A stretch of 64,000 bases of DNA, taken from Nitrosospira sp. Nl5. GTDB lineage: Bacteria > Pseudomonadota > Gammaproteobacteria > Burkholderiales > Nitrosomonadaceae. A program made the position numbers and the translations under genes. The number at the start of each line of letters is the position of its first letter. Positions within the stretch are counted from its first letter, which is position 1. Positions 49,542-60,103 of the stretch are shown piece by piece. The stretch spans positions 186,001 to 250,000 of the forward strand of contig NZ_FMVQ01000003.1 in assembly GCF_900102495.1 (NCBI RefSeq). Reading direction: 5' to 3'. The notes beneath the pieces are model-generated. The model was given only the letters and a program-made list of their open reading frames with translations, ran no database searches and was not told where the DNA came from.

Positions 49542-52500
49542 ATGCTTCGACTTCGTGGTGGCAGCGCTCTTTCCCCATTCCGCCGGGAAAAATTGGCGAG
49601 CGCACTTAAAATTGCCGCTCCGCAAGTTTCCCACATTTATGCAGAATATTGGCATTTTTGCGCGCTGAGGCGCGATCTGCGGCAAAACGAAATCTCAATT
49701 CTCGAAAAGCTGCTTGAGTACGCCCCGGCGGCCGAAATCTTTCTCACGGGGGCAGCCGGGCAGACCAGACATCCAGGTGAATTGCTACTGGTGCTGCCTC
49801 GTCCCGGCACGATTTCCCCCTGGTCATCCAAAGCCACCGACATTGCTCTCCATTGTGGACTGGAAGCGGTGGAGCGGCTGGAGCGCGGCGTGGCATTCTA
49901 TATTCAGATGAAAGACGGGTCTTCCGCCGCATTGTCCCCTGAATTTCCTCCTGATAGCAGGGCTGCCCTGCTTGCGCTGATACACGATCGCATGACCGAG
50001 GCGGTATTTAGCTCATTCGACGACGCGGACAGGTTGTTCCGGCATTCGGAGGCGGCTCCATTCAATACTGTGAATTTACTGACGAGTGGAAGTGGCGCAT
50101 TGCAAATCGCCAATGCTGAGATGGGGCTTGCGTTGTCGTCCGATGAAATAGACTATTTGACAGCCTATTTTATGCGCATCAATCGCAATCCCACCGACGT
50201 GGAATTGATGATGTTTGCCCAGGCTAATTCGGAACATTGCCGCCACAAGATTTTCAACTCGGATTGGGTGATAGACGGCATGCCCCAGGCGAAGTCGCTA
50301 TTCTCGATGATACGCAATACCCACCAGCAGAATCCGCAGGGCACAGTGGTCGCGTATGCGGACAACTCTTCCATTATCGAAGGCGCGAAGATCGCCCGTT
50401 TCTACCCCGGCGAGGATAACGCTTACAGTTATGCCGAGGAGCAAACGCACATCCTGATGAAAGTGGAAACCCATAATCATCCCACCGCAATTTCGCCTTA
50501 CCCGGGGGCCGCCACCGGCGTGGGTGGGGAAATCCGCGACGAAGGCGCCACCGGCCGTGGCGCCAAACCCAGGGCCGGGCTTAGCGGTTTCTCGGTTTCC
50601 AATCTGAATATTCCAGGTTTTATTCAGCCTTGGGAGCTGTACTCGCAACCGGGGGAAACGCATTCTTACGGCAAGCCATTGCGTATCGCATCGGCACTGC
50701 AAATCATGCTTGAGGGTCCCATCGGCGGCGCGGCATTCAATAACGAGTTCGGGCGGCCCAACCTGGCGGGGTATTTTCGCACTTTTGAGGAGCGCATTGC
50801 CGGTGAAATGCGTGGCTATCACAAGCCAATAATGCTGGCTGGAGGCATCGGCCATATCGCTGAACGCCACTCCTTCAAGGAAGAATTTTCGGCCGGCGCG
50901 CTGCTGATTCAATTGGGCGGGCCGGGGATGTTGATCGGCCTTGGTGGTGGCGCGGCATCCAGCATGGACACTGGAATGAACAGGGAGGACCTCGATTTCG
51001 ACTCGGTGCAACGCGGCAATGCCGAAATGGAGCGGCGCGCGCAGGAGGTCATCGACTATTGCTGGCAGATGGAAAGACGCGGTGAGGCGAATCCGATTCT
51101 GTCGATTCACGACGTCGGCGCCGGCGGCTTATCGAATGCGCTGCCCGAACTGTTACATGGTTCCGGACGGGGAGGACGTCTTAATCTGCGCGACATCCCT
51201 TCGGAGGAACCAGGCATGTCGCCGATGCAAATCTGGAGCAACGAGGCACAGGAGCGGTACGTGCTTGCCATCAGCCCGGAGTCGTTGGAGTTGTTCCAGG
51301 CAATCTGCGAGCGCGAACGTTGCCCGTTCGCGCTAGTGGGCACGGCAACGGCGCAACAACAGCTTACCGTGATTGATCCCGTGTTCGATAATCAGCCGGT
51401 TGATATGGAGCTCTCGGCACTGCTGGGCAGCCCGCCAAAAATGATCCGTGATGCAGTGCATGTCAGAAGTATGCCATTATCATTTGATACGGCGGGATTG
51501 GATTTGCGGGAGGCGGCATATCGCGTGCTTCGCCTGCCCGCGGTGGCGGATAAGACCTTTCTTATAAGCATTGGCGATCGTACCGTCGGCGGGATGACCG
51601 CGCGCGACCAGATGGTGGGGCCGTGGCAGGTGCCGGTTGCGGATGTGGCGGTAACGCTGATGGGTTACCGGACATATCTGGGCGAGGCTTTTGCCGTGGG
51701 CGAACGCCCGCCGGTGGCGCTGATTGATCCCGCTGCGTCGGCACGCATGGCGGTAGGCGAAGCTATCACCAATATTGCGGCCGCACGGATTGAACATATT
51801 GGGGAGATCAAGCTTTCCGCCAACTGGATGGCCGCCGCGGGGCATCCTGGCGAAGATGCGGCGCTGTTCGATGCCGTGCAGGCAGTAGGCATGGAATTGT
51901 GCCCCCAATTGGGAATCAGCATTCCGGTAGGCAAGGATTCAATGTCTATGAAAACAACGTGGCAATCAGAATCTGGTCATGGCAATGCGGGAGTCAACAA
52001 GGAAGTAATTGCGCCGCTGTCGCTGATCGTATCCGCCTTTGCAAGGGTAGTGGATGCGCGCAAAACACTTACGCCGCAATTGCGTTCGGACTATGGCGAG
52101 ACGGAGCTCATTCTGATCGATCTGGGCGCGGGCAGGAACCGTCTTGGAGGTTCAGCGCTAGCGCAGGTCTACAAGCAGGTAGGTGATACCGCGCCGGATA
52201 TAACGGACCGGGAGGGGACGGAGAACCTGAAGCGCTTTTTTGCTGCCATACAACGCCTGAATCACGAAAACGCAATCATTGCTTATCATGACCGCTCCGA
52301 CGGAGGCGTGTTCACCACGTTGTGTGAAATGGCGTTCGCGGGCCGCGTGGGAATAACTGTCAACCTTGATCAACTATGTTTCGATGTGCTCGCGAATGAC
52401 GTGGATGGCCATGAACTGCGGCCGGAGGCGCTCGGCGGAAGATTTCTGGAGCGCATCGTATCCGTTTTATTCAATGAGGAGTTGGGGGCGGTGATCCAGA

Positions 52501-53588
52501 TCAGGACGGAACGCCACCATGACGTGATGGCTATCTTGTCCACAGAAGGCTTGCGCGATATGAGTTTCGTTATCGGCACCCTCAATGGCAAGGATGAAAT
52601 CCAGTTTCTGCGCAACAATAAGCCGATATTTGCCGAGAAGCGCGTTGACTTGCATCGCGCCTGGTCAGAGACCACCTTTGAGATGCAGAAGCTGCGCGAC
52701 AATTCGGAATGCGCGCGACAGGAATACGATCGCATCCTCGACATCTCCGACCCCGGCCTGCATGCGCAATTGGGCTTCGACTTGGATGACGATATTTCCG
52801 CACCCTATATCAATAGTGGCGTCAGGCCGCGCGTTGCCATTCTGCGTGAGCAAGGCGTGAATGGCCATGTCGAAATGGCCGCTGCTTTTGACCGGGCGGG
52901 ATTCGCCGCAACCGATGTCCACATGAGTGATATCGTCTCGGGCCGTGTTTCTTTGAGAGACTACATTGGATTTGCCGCATGCGGCGGATTTTCCTACGGC
53001 GATGTGCTGGGGGCGGGGGAAGGCTGGGCCAAATCCATCCTGTTCAACCATCGTGCCCGCGACGAGTTCGAAGCGTTTTTCCTGCACTCCGATACCTTTG
53101 CGCTGGGTGTCTGCAACGGCTGCCAGATGATGAGTAACCTGCATGAAATCATTCCCGGCGCGGAACAGTGGCCGCATTTTGTGCGCAACAAATCGGAGCA
53201 GTTCGAGGCCCGTTTCGTTATGGTGGAAATTCAGGAGAGTCCGTCGCTGTTTTTCGGCGGCATGGAAGGGAGCCGCATGCCTGTTGTTGTTGCGCATGGC
53301 GAAGGTTATGCTGAATTTACCGATAAGAACAAGGTCTCAGCTAAGCCGTCTTTGGTTTCGTTACGTTTTGTCGATAATCGGGGCGAGCCTACCGAGACTT
53401 ACCCGCTCAATCCCAGCGGCTCTCCTCAGGGCATTGCAGGCGTGACCACGCCCGACGGGCGTTTCAGCATACTCATGCCACACCCGGAGCGCGGGTTTCG
53501 TACCGTCCAGCATTCGTGGCATCCCGAGTGGCATGACGATGCCCCATGGATGCGGATGTTCAGGAACGCGAGAAAATGGGTGGGCTGA
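49542..53588 (+). CDS. purL: Phosphoribosylformylglycinamidine synthase
   Basis: PurL makes FGAM from FGAR, glutamine and ATP in purine synthesis. The large single-chain form (1348 residues) has an N-terminal domain, two PurM-like halves and a C-terminal glutaminase with the Cys of [10 protein letters not shown] chose ATG 49542 (protein begins [19 protein letters not shown]) since this is where family members start; an open frame from 49452 has no support. The N-terminal [19 protein letters not shown] is nearly the same as in the E. coli enzyme. Confidence 0.96.
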   Translation: MLRLRGGSALSPFRREKLASALKIAAPQVSHIYAEYWHFCALRRDLRQNEISILEKLLEYAPAAEIFLTGAAGQTRHPGELLLVLPRPGTISPWSSKATDIALHCGLEAVERLERGVAFYIQMKDGSSAALSPEFPPDSRAALLALIHDRMTEAVFSSFDDADRLFRHSEAAPFNTVNLLTSGSGALQIANAEMGLALSSDEIDYLTAYFMRINRNPTDVELMMFAQANSEHCRHKIFNSDWVIDGMPQAKSLFSMIRNTHQQNPQGTVVAYADNSSIIEGAKIARFYPGEDNAYSYAEEQTHILMKVETHNHPTAISPYPGAATGVGGEIRDEGATGRGAKPRAGLSGFSVSNLNIPGFIQPWELYSQPGETHSYGKPLRIASALQIMLEGPIGGAAFNNEFGRPNLAGYFRTFEERIAGEMRGYHKPIMLAGGIGHIAERHSFKEEFSAGALLIQLGGPGMLIGLGGGAASSMDTGMNREDLDFDSVQRGNAEMERRAQEVIDYCWQMERRGEANPILSIHDVGAGGLSNALPELLHGSGRGGRLNLRDIPSEEPGMSPMQIWSNEAQERYVLAISPESLELFQAICERERCPFALVGTATAQQQLTVIDPVFDNQPVDMELSALLGSPPKMIRDAVHVRSMPLSFDTAGLDLREAAYRVLRLPAVADKTFLISIGDRTVGGMTARDQMVGPWQVPVADVAVTLMGYRTYLGEAFAVGERPPVALIDPAASARMAVGEAITNIAAARIEHIGEIKLSANWMAAAGHPGEDAALFDAVQAVGMELCPQLGISIPVGKDSMSMKTTWQSESGHGNAGVNKEVIAPLSLIVSAFARVVDARKTLTPQLRSDYGETELILIDLGAGRNRLGGSALAQVYKQVGDTAPDITDREGTENLKRFFAAIQRLNHENAIIAYHDRSDGGVFTTLCEMAFAGRVGITVNLDQLCFDVLANDVDGHELRPEALGGRFLERIVSVLFNEELGAVIQIRTERHHDVMAILSTEGLRDMSFVIGTLNGKDEIQFLRNNKPIFAEKRVDLHRAWSETTFEMQKLRDNSECARQEYDRILDISDPGLHAQLGFDLDDDISAPYINSGVRPRVAILREQGVNGHVEMAAAFDRAGFAATDVHMSDIVSGRVSLRDYIGFAACGGFSYGDVLGAGEGWAKSILFNHRARDEFEAFFLHSDTFALGVCNGCQMMSNLHEIIPGAEQWPHFVRNKSEQFEARFVMVEIQESPSLFFGGMEGSRMPVVVAHGEGYAEFTDKNKVSAKPSLVSLRFVDNRGEPTETYPLNPSGSPQGIAGVTTPDGRFSILMPHPERGFRTVQHSWHPEWHDDAPWMRMFRNARKWVG

Positions 53589-53668
53589 AGTAAATGGGCG
53601 GGGATATCAGTCTAGCAACGAATCCGGGTACGGATGAGTTCGATAATTCACGATAAGGAGTATCCAGC

Positions 53669-54925
53669 TTGACAATTCTTCAAAGTATTCTGCTTCCGTC
53701 TATTCGCCGTGCCTTGCATGCTCTGCGAAAGGAGGGGGCCCTCGCCATCATGTTACTTGCGTTTGGCGCTACTCCGAGCATCGCGTCGGCGCAAACGAAA
53801 CCGGGCGGCAAGGAAAACATTGACTGTGTGCCGGTTGGAAGCTGGATCACGCCTGGGGGCGGGAAGATATCCGGCACGGAAGGCATTGCCCGCGCCGCGA
53901 AGAGCTCGGTAGTGTTGCTGGGTGAGATGCACGATAACGCCGAGCATCATCGGTGGCAGTTGCAGACACTGGCCGCGCTGCACGCGGCACGACCCGATAT
54001 GGTAATCGGTTTCGAGATGTTCCCGCGCCGGGTGCAGAAGGCGCTCGACCAGTGGGTGGCGGGGGAACTCTCCGAAGCTGAGTTTCTCGCTGCGGCAGAC
54101 TGGAACGCTGTCTGGAACACAGATGCGAATTTGTACATGCCGCTGTTCCATTTTGCGCGGATGAATCGGGTGCCGATGGTGGCCCTCAATATTGACACAC
54201 GTTTGAGGCGGGCGGTTTCGGCGAAGGGTCTGAATGGTGTTCCGGAGAACGAACGTGAAGGCGTAATGCCCCCTGCCGCGCCAAGCACCGCTTATCTCGA
54301 CTACCTGATGCCGATATACGGCGAGCACGAGCGCAGCGGCAGGAAGAAGGGCGAAGCCGGCCGCGATGATCCGGACTTCCGGCGCTTCGTCGAGGGCCAG
54401 CAACTCTGGGACCGGGCAATGGCGCAAGCCATACACTCGGCGCTGGAGCGGCCGGGCCGTCCGCTGGTGGTGGGAATCATGGGATCAGGGCATATCAAGT
54501 ATGGTTATGGTGTTCCTCACCAGTTGAAAGATCTCCGCGTCACCGACGTGGCCACGCTGTTGCCATGGAATAGCGGCACGGCTTGCGGGCAGCTGGTCGC
54601 AGGCATGGCGGACGCGGTTTTTGGTGTTGCATCGTCATCGCCTGTCTCGCCTGAGCCGCCGCGGCAGCGCCTTGGCATCCGCTTCGAGATGGCTCAGGAT
54701 GGCGGTGCCCGCGTGCTGCAGGTGGAGAAGGGCAGCATTGCCGAAACAGCCGCTATTCGTGACAGCGACATAATCGTGGAAGCGGCGGGAATGCCGGTCA
54801 AACAAACCAATGACATCGTAGACATCGTCAAACGTCAAGCTCCCGGAACATTGCTGCCGCTCAAATTGAAGCGCGGTGGAGAAATGATCGAGATTAACGC
54901 GAGGTTTCCGGCGGTGTCGAAGTGA
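53669..54925 (+). CDS. ChaN-like heme-binding protein with a PDZ domain
   Basis: A 418-residue exported protein with a TTG start at 53669 (AAGGAG at 53655-53660) and an N-terminal hydrophobic signal (LAIMLLAFGATPSIASAQ). Residues about 80-310 match ChaN/DUF399 (VVLLGEMHDNAEHHRWQLQT, IGFEMFPRRVQKALD), which binds heme in its best-known member; residues about 330-415 form a PDZ domain (VLQVEKGSIAETAAIRDSDI). It overlaps the downstream peptidase gene by four bases. A partner in cleaving or handling periplasmic peptides or heme is inferred. Confidence 0.82.
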   Translation: MTILQSILLPSIRRALHALRKEGALAIMLLAFGATPSIASAQTKPGGKENIDCVPVGSWITPGGGKISGTEGIARAAKSSVVLLGEMHDNAEHHRWQLQTLAALHAARPDMVIGFEMFPRRVQKALDQWVAGELSEAEFLAAADWNAVWNTDANLYMPLFHFARMNRVPMVALNIDTRLRRAVSAKGLNGVPENEREGVMPPAAPSTAYLDYLMPIYGEHERSGRKKGEAGRDDPDFRRFVEGQQLWDRAMAQAIHSALERPGRPLVVGIMGSGHIKYGYGVPHQLKDLRVTDVATLLPWNSGTACGQLVAGMADAVFGVASSSPVSPEPPRQRLGIRFEMAQDGGARVLQVEKGSIAETAAIRDSDIIVEAAGMPVKQTNDIVDIVKRQAPGTLLPLKLKRGGEMIEINARFPAVSK

Positions 54926-56991
54926 GGCGGATGGGGGTGCTCATCCCGCGCGTCCGGAAAGGCGTTGCCTGCGTTCTGTTCCCGCTTCTGATTGCAACCG
55001 GCGCATGCGCGGAGCCCGTATCCGCGTCTCCCGCAGTGGCCGATGATACGGCGGAGATTGATTATGACATTACTGTGCGTATCGATCCGGTGGCGCGTAC
55101 CATTGAAGGACGCAGCGTCATTACGGCGAAGACTGCGGAAGAATTAACTCTGGTGCTGGGACGCCGTTTTGAAGTGATGCACGCACGCGTTGATGCCTCA
55201 CCGCTTGGACCAGCCGCGACGACCGGTAGAATGCGCGCTTGGCGCATATCAGGCGACCAACGGACGCCACGCCGTATCGAGCTCCACTGGCGCGGCGAAC
55301 TTTCTGCGCTTGATACCTCGCTCGATCATCCGCAGACACTCGGTGGAAACGAGCCCGCGAGCAGCGCCGCCGGAACGTTTCTGCCTGACTCAAGTGGCTG
55401 GTACCCATATATAGCGGAAAAACTCGCAAGCTATCGTGTAAGCATCGAACTTCCGGCGGGCCAGCGTGGCATTGTTGCGGGCCGCCTCGTCGAGGAGTCC
55501 GAGTCGGGTGGGAAATATCACGCGCGTTTCGAGTTTCCTTCTCCAACCGGCGGTATCGACCTCATGGCGGGGCCCTACGCGGTCGAAACACAAATAATGC
55601 GCGGCGCGGATGGCAAGGCAATACAACTGCGAACCTACTTCCATCCGCAGATTGCTGATCTCGCGCCTTCTTACCTCAGTGCGGTAAAAGGCTACATTGA
55701 ACTTTATGAGTCATGGATCGGCGCGTATCCGTTTACCGAGTTCAGTGTCGTGTCAAGCCCTACTCCGACAGGGTTCGGCATGCCGACGCTTACCTATCTC
55801 GGAATCGAGGTGCTGCGGCTGCCGTTCATCCGTTCCACCTCGCTTGGGCATGAGGTACTGCATAACTGGTGGGGCAACGGCGTCTACCCCGATTATGCGC
55901 AGGGCAACTGGTCCGAGGGGTTGACCACGTTCATGGCGGACTATGCGTACAAGGAGCGTGAAAGCGCCGAAGCCGCCCGGGAAATGCGGCGTGGCTGGCT
56001 GCGTGATTTCGCCGCACTGTCGCCCGGACAGGATGCGCCGCTCAACAACTTTACCTCGCGTACGCATGGGGCATCGCAGATTGTTGGTTACAACAAGGCG
56101 GCGATGATGTTCCTGATGCTGCGCGACCTGCTCGGGCGCGAGACCTTTGATCGCGCGCTCCAGACATTCTGGCGCGAACAGCGCTTTCGCATCACCTCCT
56201 GGCCCGATCTGCAGCGCGCATTCGAGAGTGTATCGGGACGTGATTTACGCGGTTTCTTCGACCAGTGGCTAACGCGCCCGGGTGCGCCCGTTGTACGCAT
56301 CGCCGATACGACGCGCGCCAAGTCCGGTTCCGGTTACCGGGTTACAGTGACGCTTGAGCAAGCGGAACCCGAATACCGGCTGCGGGTGCCGATCGCAATT
56401 CGTACCGGGGAAGGTGAGCAATTCCATACGCTTGACCTGGAGCGAGGACGCCAGACATTCACGTTCGACACGCGGACGCTTCCGCTGGAGGTAACTCTTG
56501 ACCCGGATCTGCGGTTGTTCCGGCGCTTGATGCCGGACGAGGCTCCGCCAATTTTGCGCCAGGCCATGGTAGACCGGACAACGATAACCGTTCTACTTCC
56601 GGAAAGCGGAGGGGTGCGCGGAACTGCCGAAACGCTTGCCGGCAAGCTTCAGAATCGCGCATTGAAACTGGTTCCGGCGAAAGATAATCTTCCTCCCGTG
56701 GCGGCACTGGTGATAGGTTTGGAGGAACAGGTCGATGCGTGGCTAGCACGGCATCAGTTGCCTCAGCGGCCTGAAATCGTGCGGGGAAAAGGTTCGGCGC
56801 AGGCGTGGACGCTGAGCCGTCCCGACGGCGTAACCCTCGCAGTCGTCTCTGCGCGGGATGAGGCTTCGCTCGCAGCGCTGATACGGCCGCTACCACATTA
56901 CGGCCGTCAGAGTTATGTTGTCTTTGACGGCGCAAAGGCGATCGAGCGCGGGGCTTGGCCAACGCGTGCCCAGGCGGTGAAGCTCGAATGA
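54922..56991 (+). CDS. M1-like metallopeptidase lipoprotein
   Basis: A 689-residue protein with a GTG start overlapping the previous stop and an apparent lipoprotein signal (LLIATGAC, Cys near residue 29). The gluzincin active site is visible: HEVLHNWWGN with, 18 residues after the second His, the Glu of WSEGLTTFMAD. Thus it is like M1 aminopeptidases but with a different N-terminal exopeptidase region; no GAMEN is seen. The C-terminal 200 residues are less conserved. It probably digests peptides in the periplasm together with the ChaN-PDZ protein. Confidence 0.85.
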   Translation: MRRMGVLIPRVRKGVACVLFPLLIATGACAEPVSASPAVADDTAEIDYDITVRIDPVARTIEGRSVITAKTAEELTLVLGRRFEVMHARVDASPLGPAATTGRMRAWRISGDQRTPRRIELHWRGELSALDTSLDHPQTLGGNEPASSAAGTFLPDSSGWYPYIAEKLASYRVSIELPAGQRGIVAGRLVEESESGGKYHARFEFPSPTGGIDLMAGPYAVETQIMRGADGKAIQLRTYFHPQIADLAPSYLSAVKGYIELYESWIGAYPFTEFSVVSSPTPTGFGMPTLTYLGIEVLRLPFIRSTSLGHEVLHNWWGNGVYPDYAQGNWSEGLTTFMADYAYKERESAEAAREMRRGWLRDFAALSPGQDAPLNNFTSRTHGASQIVGYNKAAMMFLMLRDLLGRETFDRALQTFWREQRFRITSWPDLQRAFESVSGRDLRGFFDQWLTRPGAPVVRIADTTRAKSGSGYRVTVTLEQAEPEYRLRVPIAIRTGEGEQFHTLDLERGRQTFTFDTRTLPLEVTLDPDLRLFRRLMPDEAPPILRQAMVDRTTITVLLPESGGVRGTAETLAGKLQNRALKLVPAKDNLPPVAALVIGLEEQVDAWLARHQLPQRPEIVRGKGSAQAWTLSRPDGVTLAVVSARDEASLAALIRPLPHYGRQSYVVFDGAKAIERGAWPTRAQAVKLE

Positions 56992-57079
56992 CTGCCTAGC
57001 GTCAGAAGTCTTGAAATCAGAGGCATGCGACGCGAAACTTGTTACGGAACTGTCCCGCCGCATCATCCCCAGATCGAGG

Positions 57080-57110
57080 GCCCGGCTAGTCACCGGGCTT
57101 TTCGTTTTTT
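57080..57110 (+). terminator. Rho-independent terminator after the peptidase gene
   Basis: A GCCCGG stem (57080-57085) pairs with CCGGGC (57093-57098) around a seven-base loop, and is followed by a T-rich run (57099-57110). It lies about 90 bases after the peptidase stop codon. Confidence 0.85.
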
Positions 57111-57143
57111 CCGACTTGGGAGCGGGGTTTTTTGTTAAAATAA

Positions 57144-57420
57144 AAGAAACCTCTGAATAAGTCCCGCGCGGGCGCGACGGTGGCTTTGCGGGACGGGATG
57201 CGCGAAAGGCGACAACGCGAATGGCCGGGCCCCCTTCGCTAGGAGCCTGACAAAGCAGGCCGCCCGCAAAGCCGCCGTCCCTTCGGGTTGCGGCAAAATC
57301 GGGCGCTCACCGCGTTGCACTCCTCGGGTCGTAGACTGACTACGACCTTCGTCGTGCGCCTTGTGATCATCCCGATTTTGCCGCAACGCGTTCCACGCGG
57401 GACTTGTTCAGAGGTTTCTT
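57144..57420. mobile_element. 277-bp MITE-like element with 25-bp terminal inverted repeats
   Basis: The ends aagaaacctctgaataagtc...(57144-57168) and 57396-57420 are inverted repeats matching at 24 of 25 bases. Two further inverted repeats lie inside: 57176-57192 with 57263-57279 (16 of 17), and 57287-57303 with 57371-57387 (17 of 17), the latter enclosing an 8-bp hairpin around actga. So each half forms a long hairpin. No transposase. It ends 26 bases before the ndk start codon and probably supplies part of the ndk leader. Confidence 0.75.
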
Positions 57421-57446
57421 CATTTCTTAATTTAGTGGAGTATTTG

Positions 57447-57872
57447 ATGGCTGTCGAGAGAACGTTGTCTATTATCAAACCTGATGCGGTGGCAAAAAAT
57501 GTCATCGGAGAAATTTATTCCCGTTTTGAAACCAATGGGTTGAAAATAGTCGCGGCACGCATGTTTCATCTTTCGCAGGCGGATGCCGAGGGCTTTTACG
57601 CCGTGCATCGTGGCCGCCCCTTTTTCAATGACCTGGTGAAATTCATGATTTCCGGGCCGGTGATGATCCAGATTCTCGAAGGCGAAGACGCAATCAGAAA
57701 GAATCGGGATCTGATGGGCGCGACCGATCCGAAAAAGGCGGAGAAAGGGACAATTCGCGCGGATTTCGCCGAGAGTATTGATGCCAACGCGGTGCATGGT
57801 TCCGATGCGCCGGAGACCGCCGCGACTGAGATTGCCTATTATTTTTCCTCTCTCGACATTCATTCCAGATAG
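57447..57872 (+). CDS. ndk: Nucleoside diphosphate kinase
   Basis: Ndk moves the gamma-phosphate between nucleoside di- and triphosphates. The 141-residue protein starts [20 protein letters not shown] at ATG 57447, with AGTGGAG before it. The phosphorylated His is in [16 protein letters not shown] near residue 117. First gene of the conserved block; rlmN follows 18 bases after its stop. The MITE-like element lies directly upstream. Confidence 0.96.
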   Translation: MAVERTLSIIKPDAVAKNVIGEIYSRFETNGLKIVAARMFHLSQADAEGFYAVHRGRPFFNDLVKFMISGPVMIQILEGEDAIRKNRDLMGATDPKKAEKGTIRADFAESIDANAVHGSDAPETAATEIAYYFSSLDIHSR

Positions 57873-57890
57873 AAAAGGAATTCGGTTCCT

Positions 57891-59120
57891 ATGAGCGTCA
57901 ATCTACTCGATCTCGATGCGAAGAAGCTTTCCGGTTTTTGTGCGGGAATTGGCGAAAAGCCATTTCGCGCCAAGCAATTGCTGCGCTGGATACATCAGTC
58001 GGGTGAAGCGGATTTTGCCGGGATGAGCGATTTGGCAAGGGAATTGCGGGATAAGCTCTCGGCAACCGCCGTGATTGAGGCGCCTGCGGTTATCAGCGAT
58101 CATACCGCCGCCGATGGAACTCGCAAGTGGTTGTTATCAGTGGGTGCAGGCAATGGTATCGAAACGGTTTTCATACCCGAGGCCAGCCGCGGTACGCTAT
58201 GCATTTCCAGCCAGGTTGGCTGTGCGCTGGCATGCACTTTTTGCTCTACCGGCAGGCAGGGCTTTAACCGGAATCTGACGGTCGCGGAAATTATCGGCCA
58301 ATTATGGTGGGCGAATAATGCGCTGGCGGCAGAGCCGAGCGATGAGCCTGTCACGGAACTTGCAGAGATTGCCCATGGTCAGAAAAGAGTGCGCTACCCC
58401 AACTATCCAAATCGTGGCCGCGCTATCACCAATGTCGTGATGATGGGCATGGGCGAGCCGCTGGCCAATTTTGAAAACGTGGTGACAGCGCTTGATTTGA
58501 TGCTGGACGATAATGCCTACGGGTTGTCGCGGCGACGGGTGACCGTGAGTACCTCAGGCCTGGTGCCAGCCATGGACCGGCTGCGTGAGCGTTGCCCGGT
58601 GGCGCTTGCAGTATCTCTCCATGCGCCTAATGACGCTCTGCGAGACCAGTTGGTACCCATCAACAAGAAATATCCAATCAAGGAATTATTGTCGGCCTGC
58701 CAACGCTATCTTCAATCCGCGCCACGGGATTTCATCACTTTTGAGTATGTCATGCTGGATGGCGTCAATGACAGCCGGGCGCATGCGCGTGAATTGGTAC
58801 AACTGGTACGGCACACGCCTTGTAAATTCAACCTGATTCCATTCAATCCGTTTCCCAATTCCGGTTACAAGCGCTCATCGCCGGAAGCGGTAAGCGCATT
58901 TCGCGATGTGTTGATGCAGGCTGGACTGATCACTACAGTACGCCGGACCCGCGGCGATGATATTGCCGCTGCTTGCGGTCAGCTCGCCGGGAAAGTGCTG
59001 GATAAGACGCGGCGGGGGAACCCGCAGGATGACGGAAGCAGCAAGATGAGGCAGATTAGGGCAACCCTGAATAAGTCCCCCGCAGGGACGACGGCGGATT
59101 CGAGTGATGGACCCCGCTGA
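57891..59120 (+). CDS. rlmN: Dual-specificity 23S rRNA/tRNA adenine-C2 methyltransferase RlmN
   Basis: RlmN methylates A2503 of 23S rRNA and A37 of some tRNAs by radical SAM chemistry. The cluster motif is CALACTFC, and the methyl-carrying Cys is in [12 protein letters not shown]. At 409 residues it is longer than usual (about 360-380). One extra stretch lies after [14 protein letters not shown] (about residues 145-180). The last about 20 codons (from 59063) come from a repeat related to the MITE end at 57144, so its C-terminus seems to have been extended by an element. The stop overlaps rodZ. Confidence 0.95.
   Translation: MSVNLLDLDAKKLSGFCAGIGEKPFRAKQLLRWIHQSGEADFAGMSDLARELRDKLSATAVIEAPAVISDHTAADGTRKWLLSVGAGNGIETVFIPEASRGTLCISSQVGCALACTFCSTGRQGFNRNLTVAEIIGQLWWANNALAAEPSDEPVTELAEIAHGQKRVRYPNYPNRGRAITNVVMMGMGEPLANFENVVTALDLMLDDNAYGLSRRRVTVSTSGLVPAMDRLRERCPVALAVSLHAPNDALRDQLVPINKKYPIKELLSACQRYLQSAPRDFITFEYVMLDGVNDSRAHARELVQLVRHTPCKFNLIPFNPFPNSGYKRSSPEAVSAFRDVLMQAGLITTVRRTRGDDIAAACGQLAGKVLDKTRRGNPQDDGSSKMRQIRATLNKSPAGTTADSSDGPR
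59063..59097. repeat. Fragment of the MITE-like element inside the 3' end of rlmN
   Basis: aaccctgaataagtcccccg followed by a gacggcgg-like piece corresponds, with small gaps, to the left end of the 57144-57420 element (aacctctgaataagtcccgcg...gacggtgg). Only about 35 bases are kept. The fragment lies within the rlmN frame. Confidence 0.55.
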
Positions 59121-60060
59121 TCGCGACCAGACCAGCCGAGGAGCCGAAGCGGAAGGAACCCAGACAGAACAGAGCGCGGGTCAATTATTGCGGACGGCAC
59201 GACTGGCTCGCGGCATGAGTATCGAGGACGTAGCGCGACAGTTGCGTTTATCCGTGCGGCAGATCGCGGCGCTGGAGGAGGACGATTATGACAAGTTTCC
59301 GAGCGCCACATTCCTGCGCGGGTTTGTGCGCAATTACGCCAAGCTGTTGCAGGTGGATGAAGGCCCTTTATTGCGGCAGTTGCAGCAGTCGCTACCGCCT
59401 CTCCCCGCCCCAACTATCTCATATCAGATCGAAGGAATTCCTTTTCCGTCAAACCAGAAACGGGGAAGGCGCAACCTGATCATTGCGGGAGCAGCAGTTC
59501 TCGCATTACTGTTGCTGATCTATGAAATTTATAGTGGCAACGAAGGCAATAAGGAAAAGCAGCAACCGGCCGCGAAAGTCGAAACCACAACAGAGGCTGA
59601 GCAAGTTGTGACACCACCGCAATTTGAATTACCGTCCGCAGTATCGACCGGCGGCACTGACTCTGTGGCATCCGGTGAGGAAGTCAGAATGGTCGAACAA
59701 AAACATGGGACTCAGGCTCCTGTTCCAACTCCCGCTCCGCCTGCGGCCCGGCAAGCTGCGCCGTCGGTTATTGCCTCTGAATCAGCGAATGCCGCCACCT
59801 CTGAACCGACGGATGGGGCAGACGTTCTTCGGTTGGTGTTTGAGGGAGAATCATGGGTTGAAGTCAAGGATAGCAGGGGCAGGTTGCTTCTTTCCAAGGT
59901 TAATTCTCCCGGCACGGAGCAAGTGTTATATGGCAAGTCGCCATTCTCTCTCGCGATCGGCAATGCTTCCGAAGTCAAGCTGGCCTACAATAACAAGCCG
60001 GTGGACCTGTCTCCTTATATTAATGCCTATGGGGGAACGGCACGCCTGTCGCTCAAATAG
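59107..60060 (+). CDS. rodZ: Cytoskeletal/cell-shape protein RodZ
   Basis: RodZ links MreB to the membrane and the elongation machinery. The product (about 317 residues, from ATG 59107; GTG 59104 is the alternative) has an N-terminal HTH_25 domain ([19 protein letters not shown]), one membrane segment ([18 protein letters not shown] near residue 130), a low-complexity Pro/Ala-rich periplasmic linker and a C-terminal DUF4115 domain ([18 protein letters not shown]). It overlaps rlmN by 14 bases and precedes ispG, the usual order. Confidence 0.93.
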   Translation: MDPADRDQTSRGAEAEGTQTEQSAGQLLRTARLARGMSIEDVARQLRLSVRQIAALEEDDYDKFPSATFLRGFVRNYAKLLQVDEGPLLRQLQQSLPPLPAPTISYQIEGIPFPSNQKRGRRNLIIAGAAVLALLLLIYEIYSGNEGNKEKQQPAAKVETTTEAEQVVTPPQFELPSAVSTGGTDSVASGEEVRMVEQKHGTQAPVPTPAPPAARQAAPSVIASESANAATSEPTDGADVLRLVFEGESWVEVKDSRGRLLLSKVNSPGTEQVLYGKSPFSLAIGNASEVKLAYNNKPVDLSPYINAYGGTARLSLK

Positions 60061-60103
60061 AAGAAGTCCATATTTTCCATACCGATAAATTCTCATACCT
60101 ATC

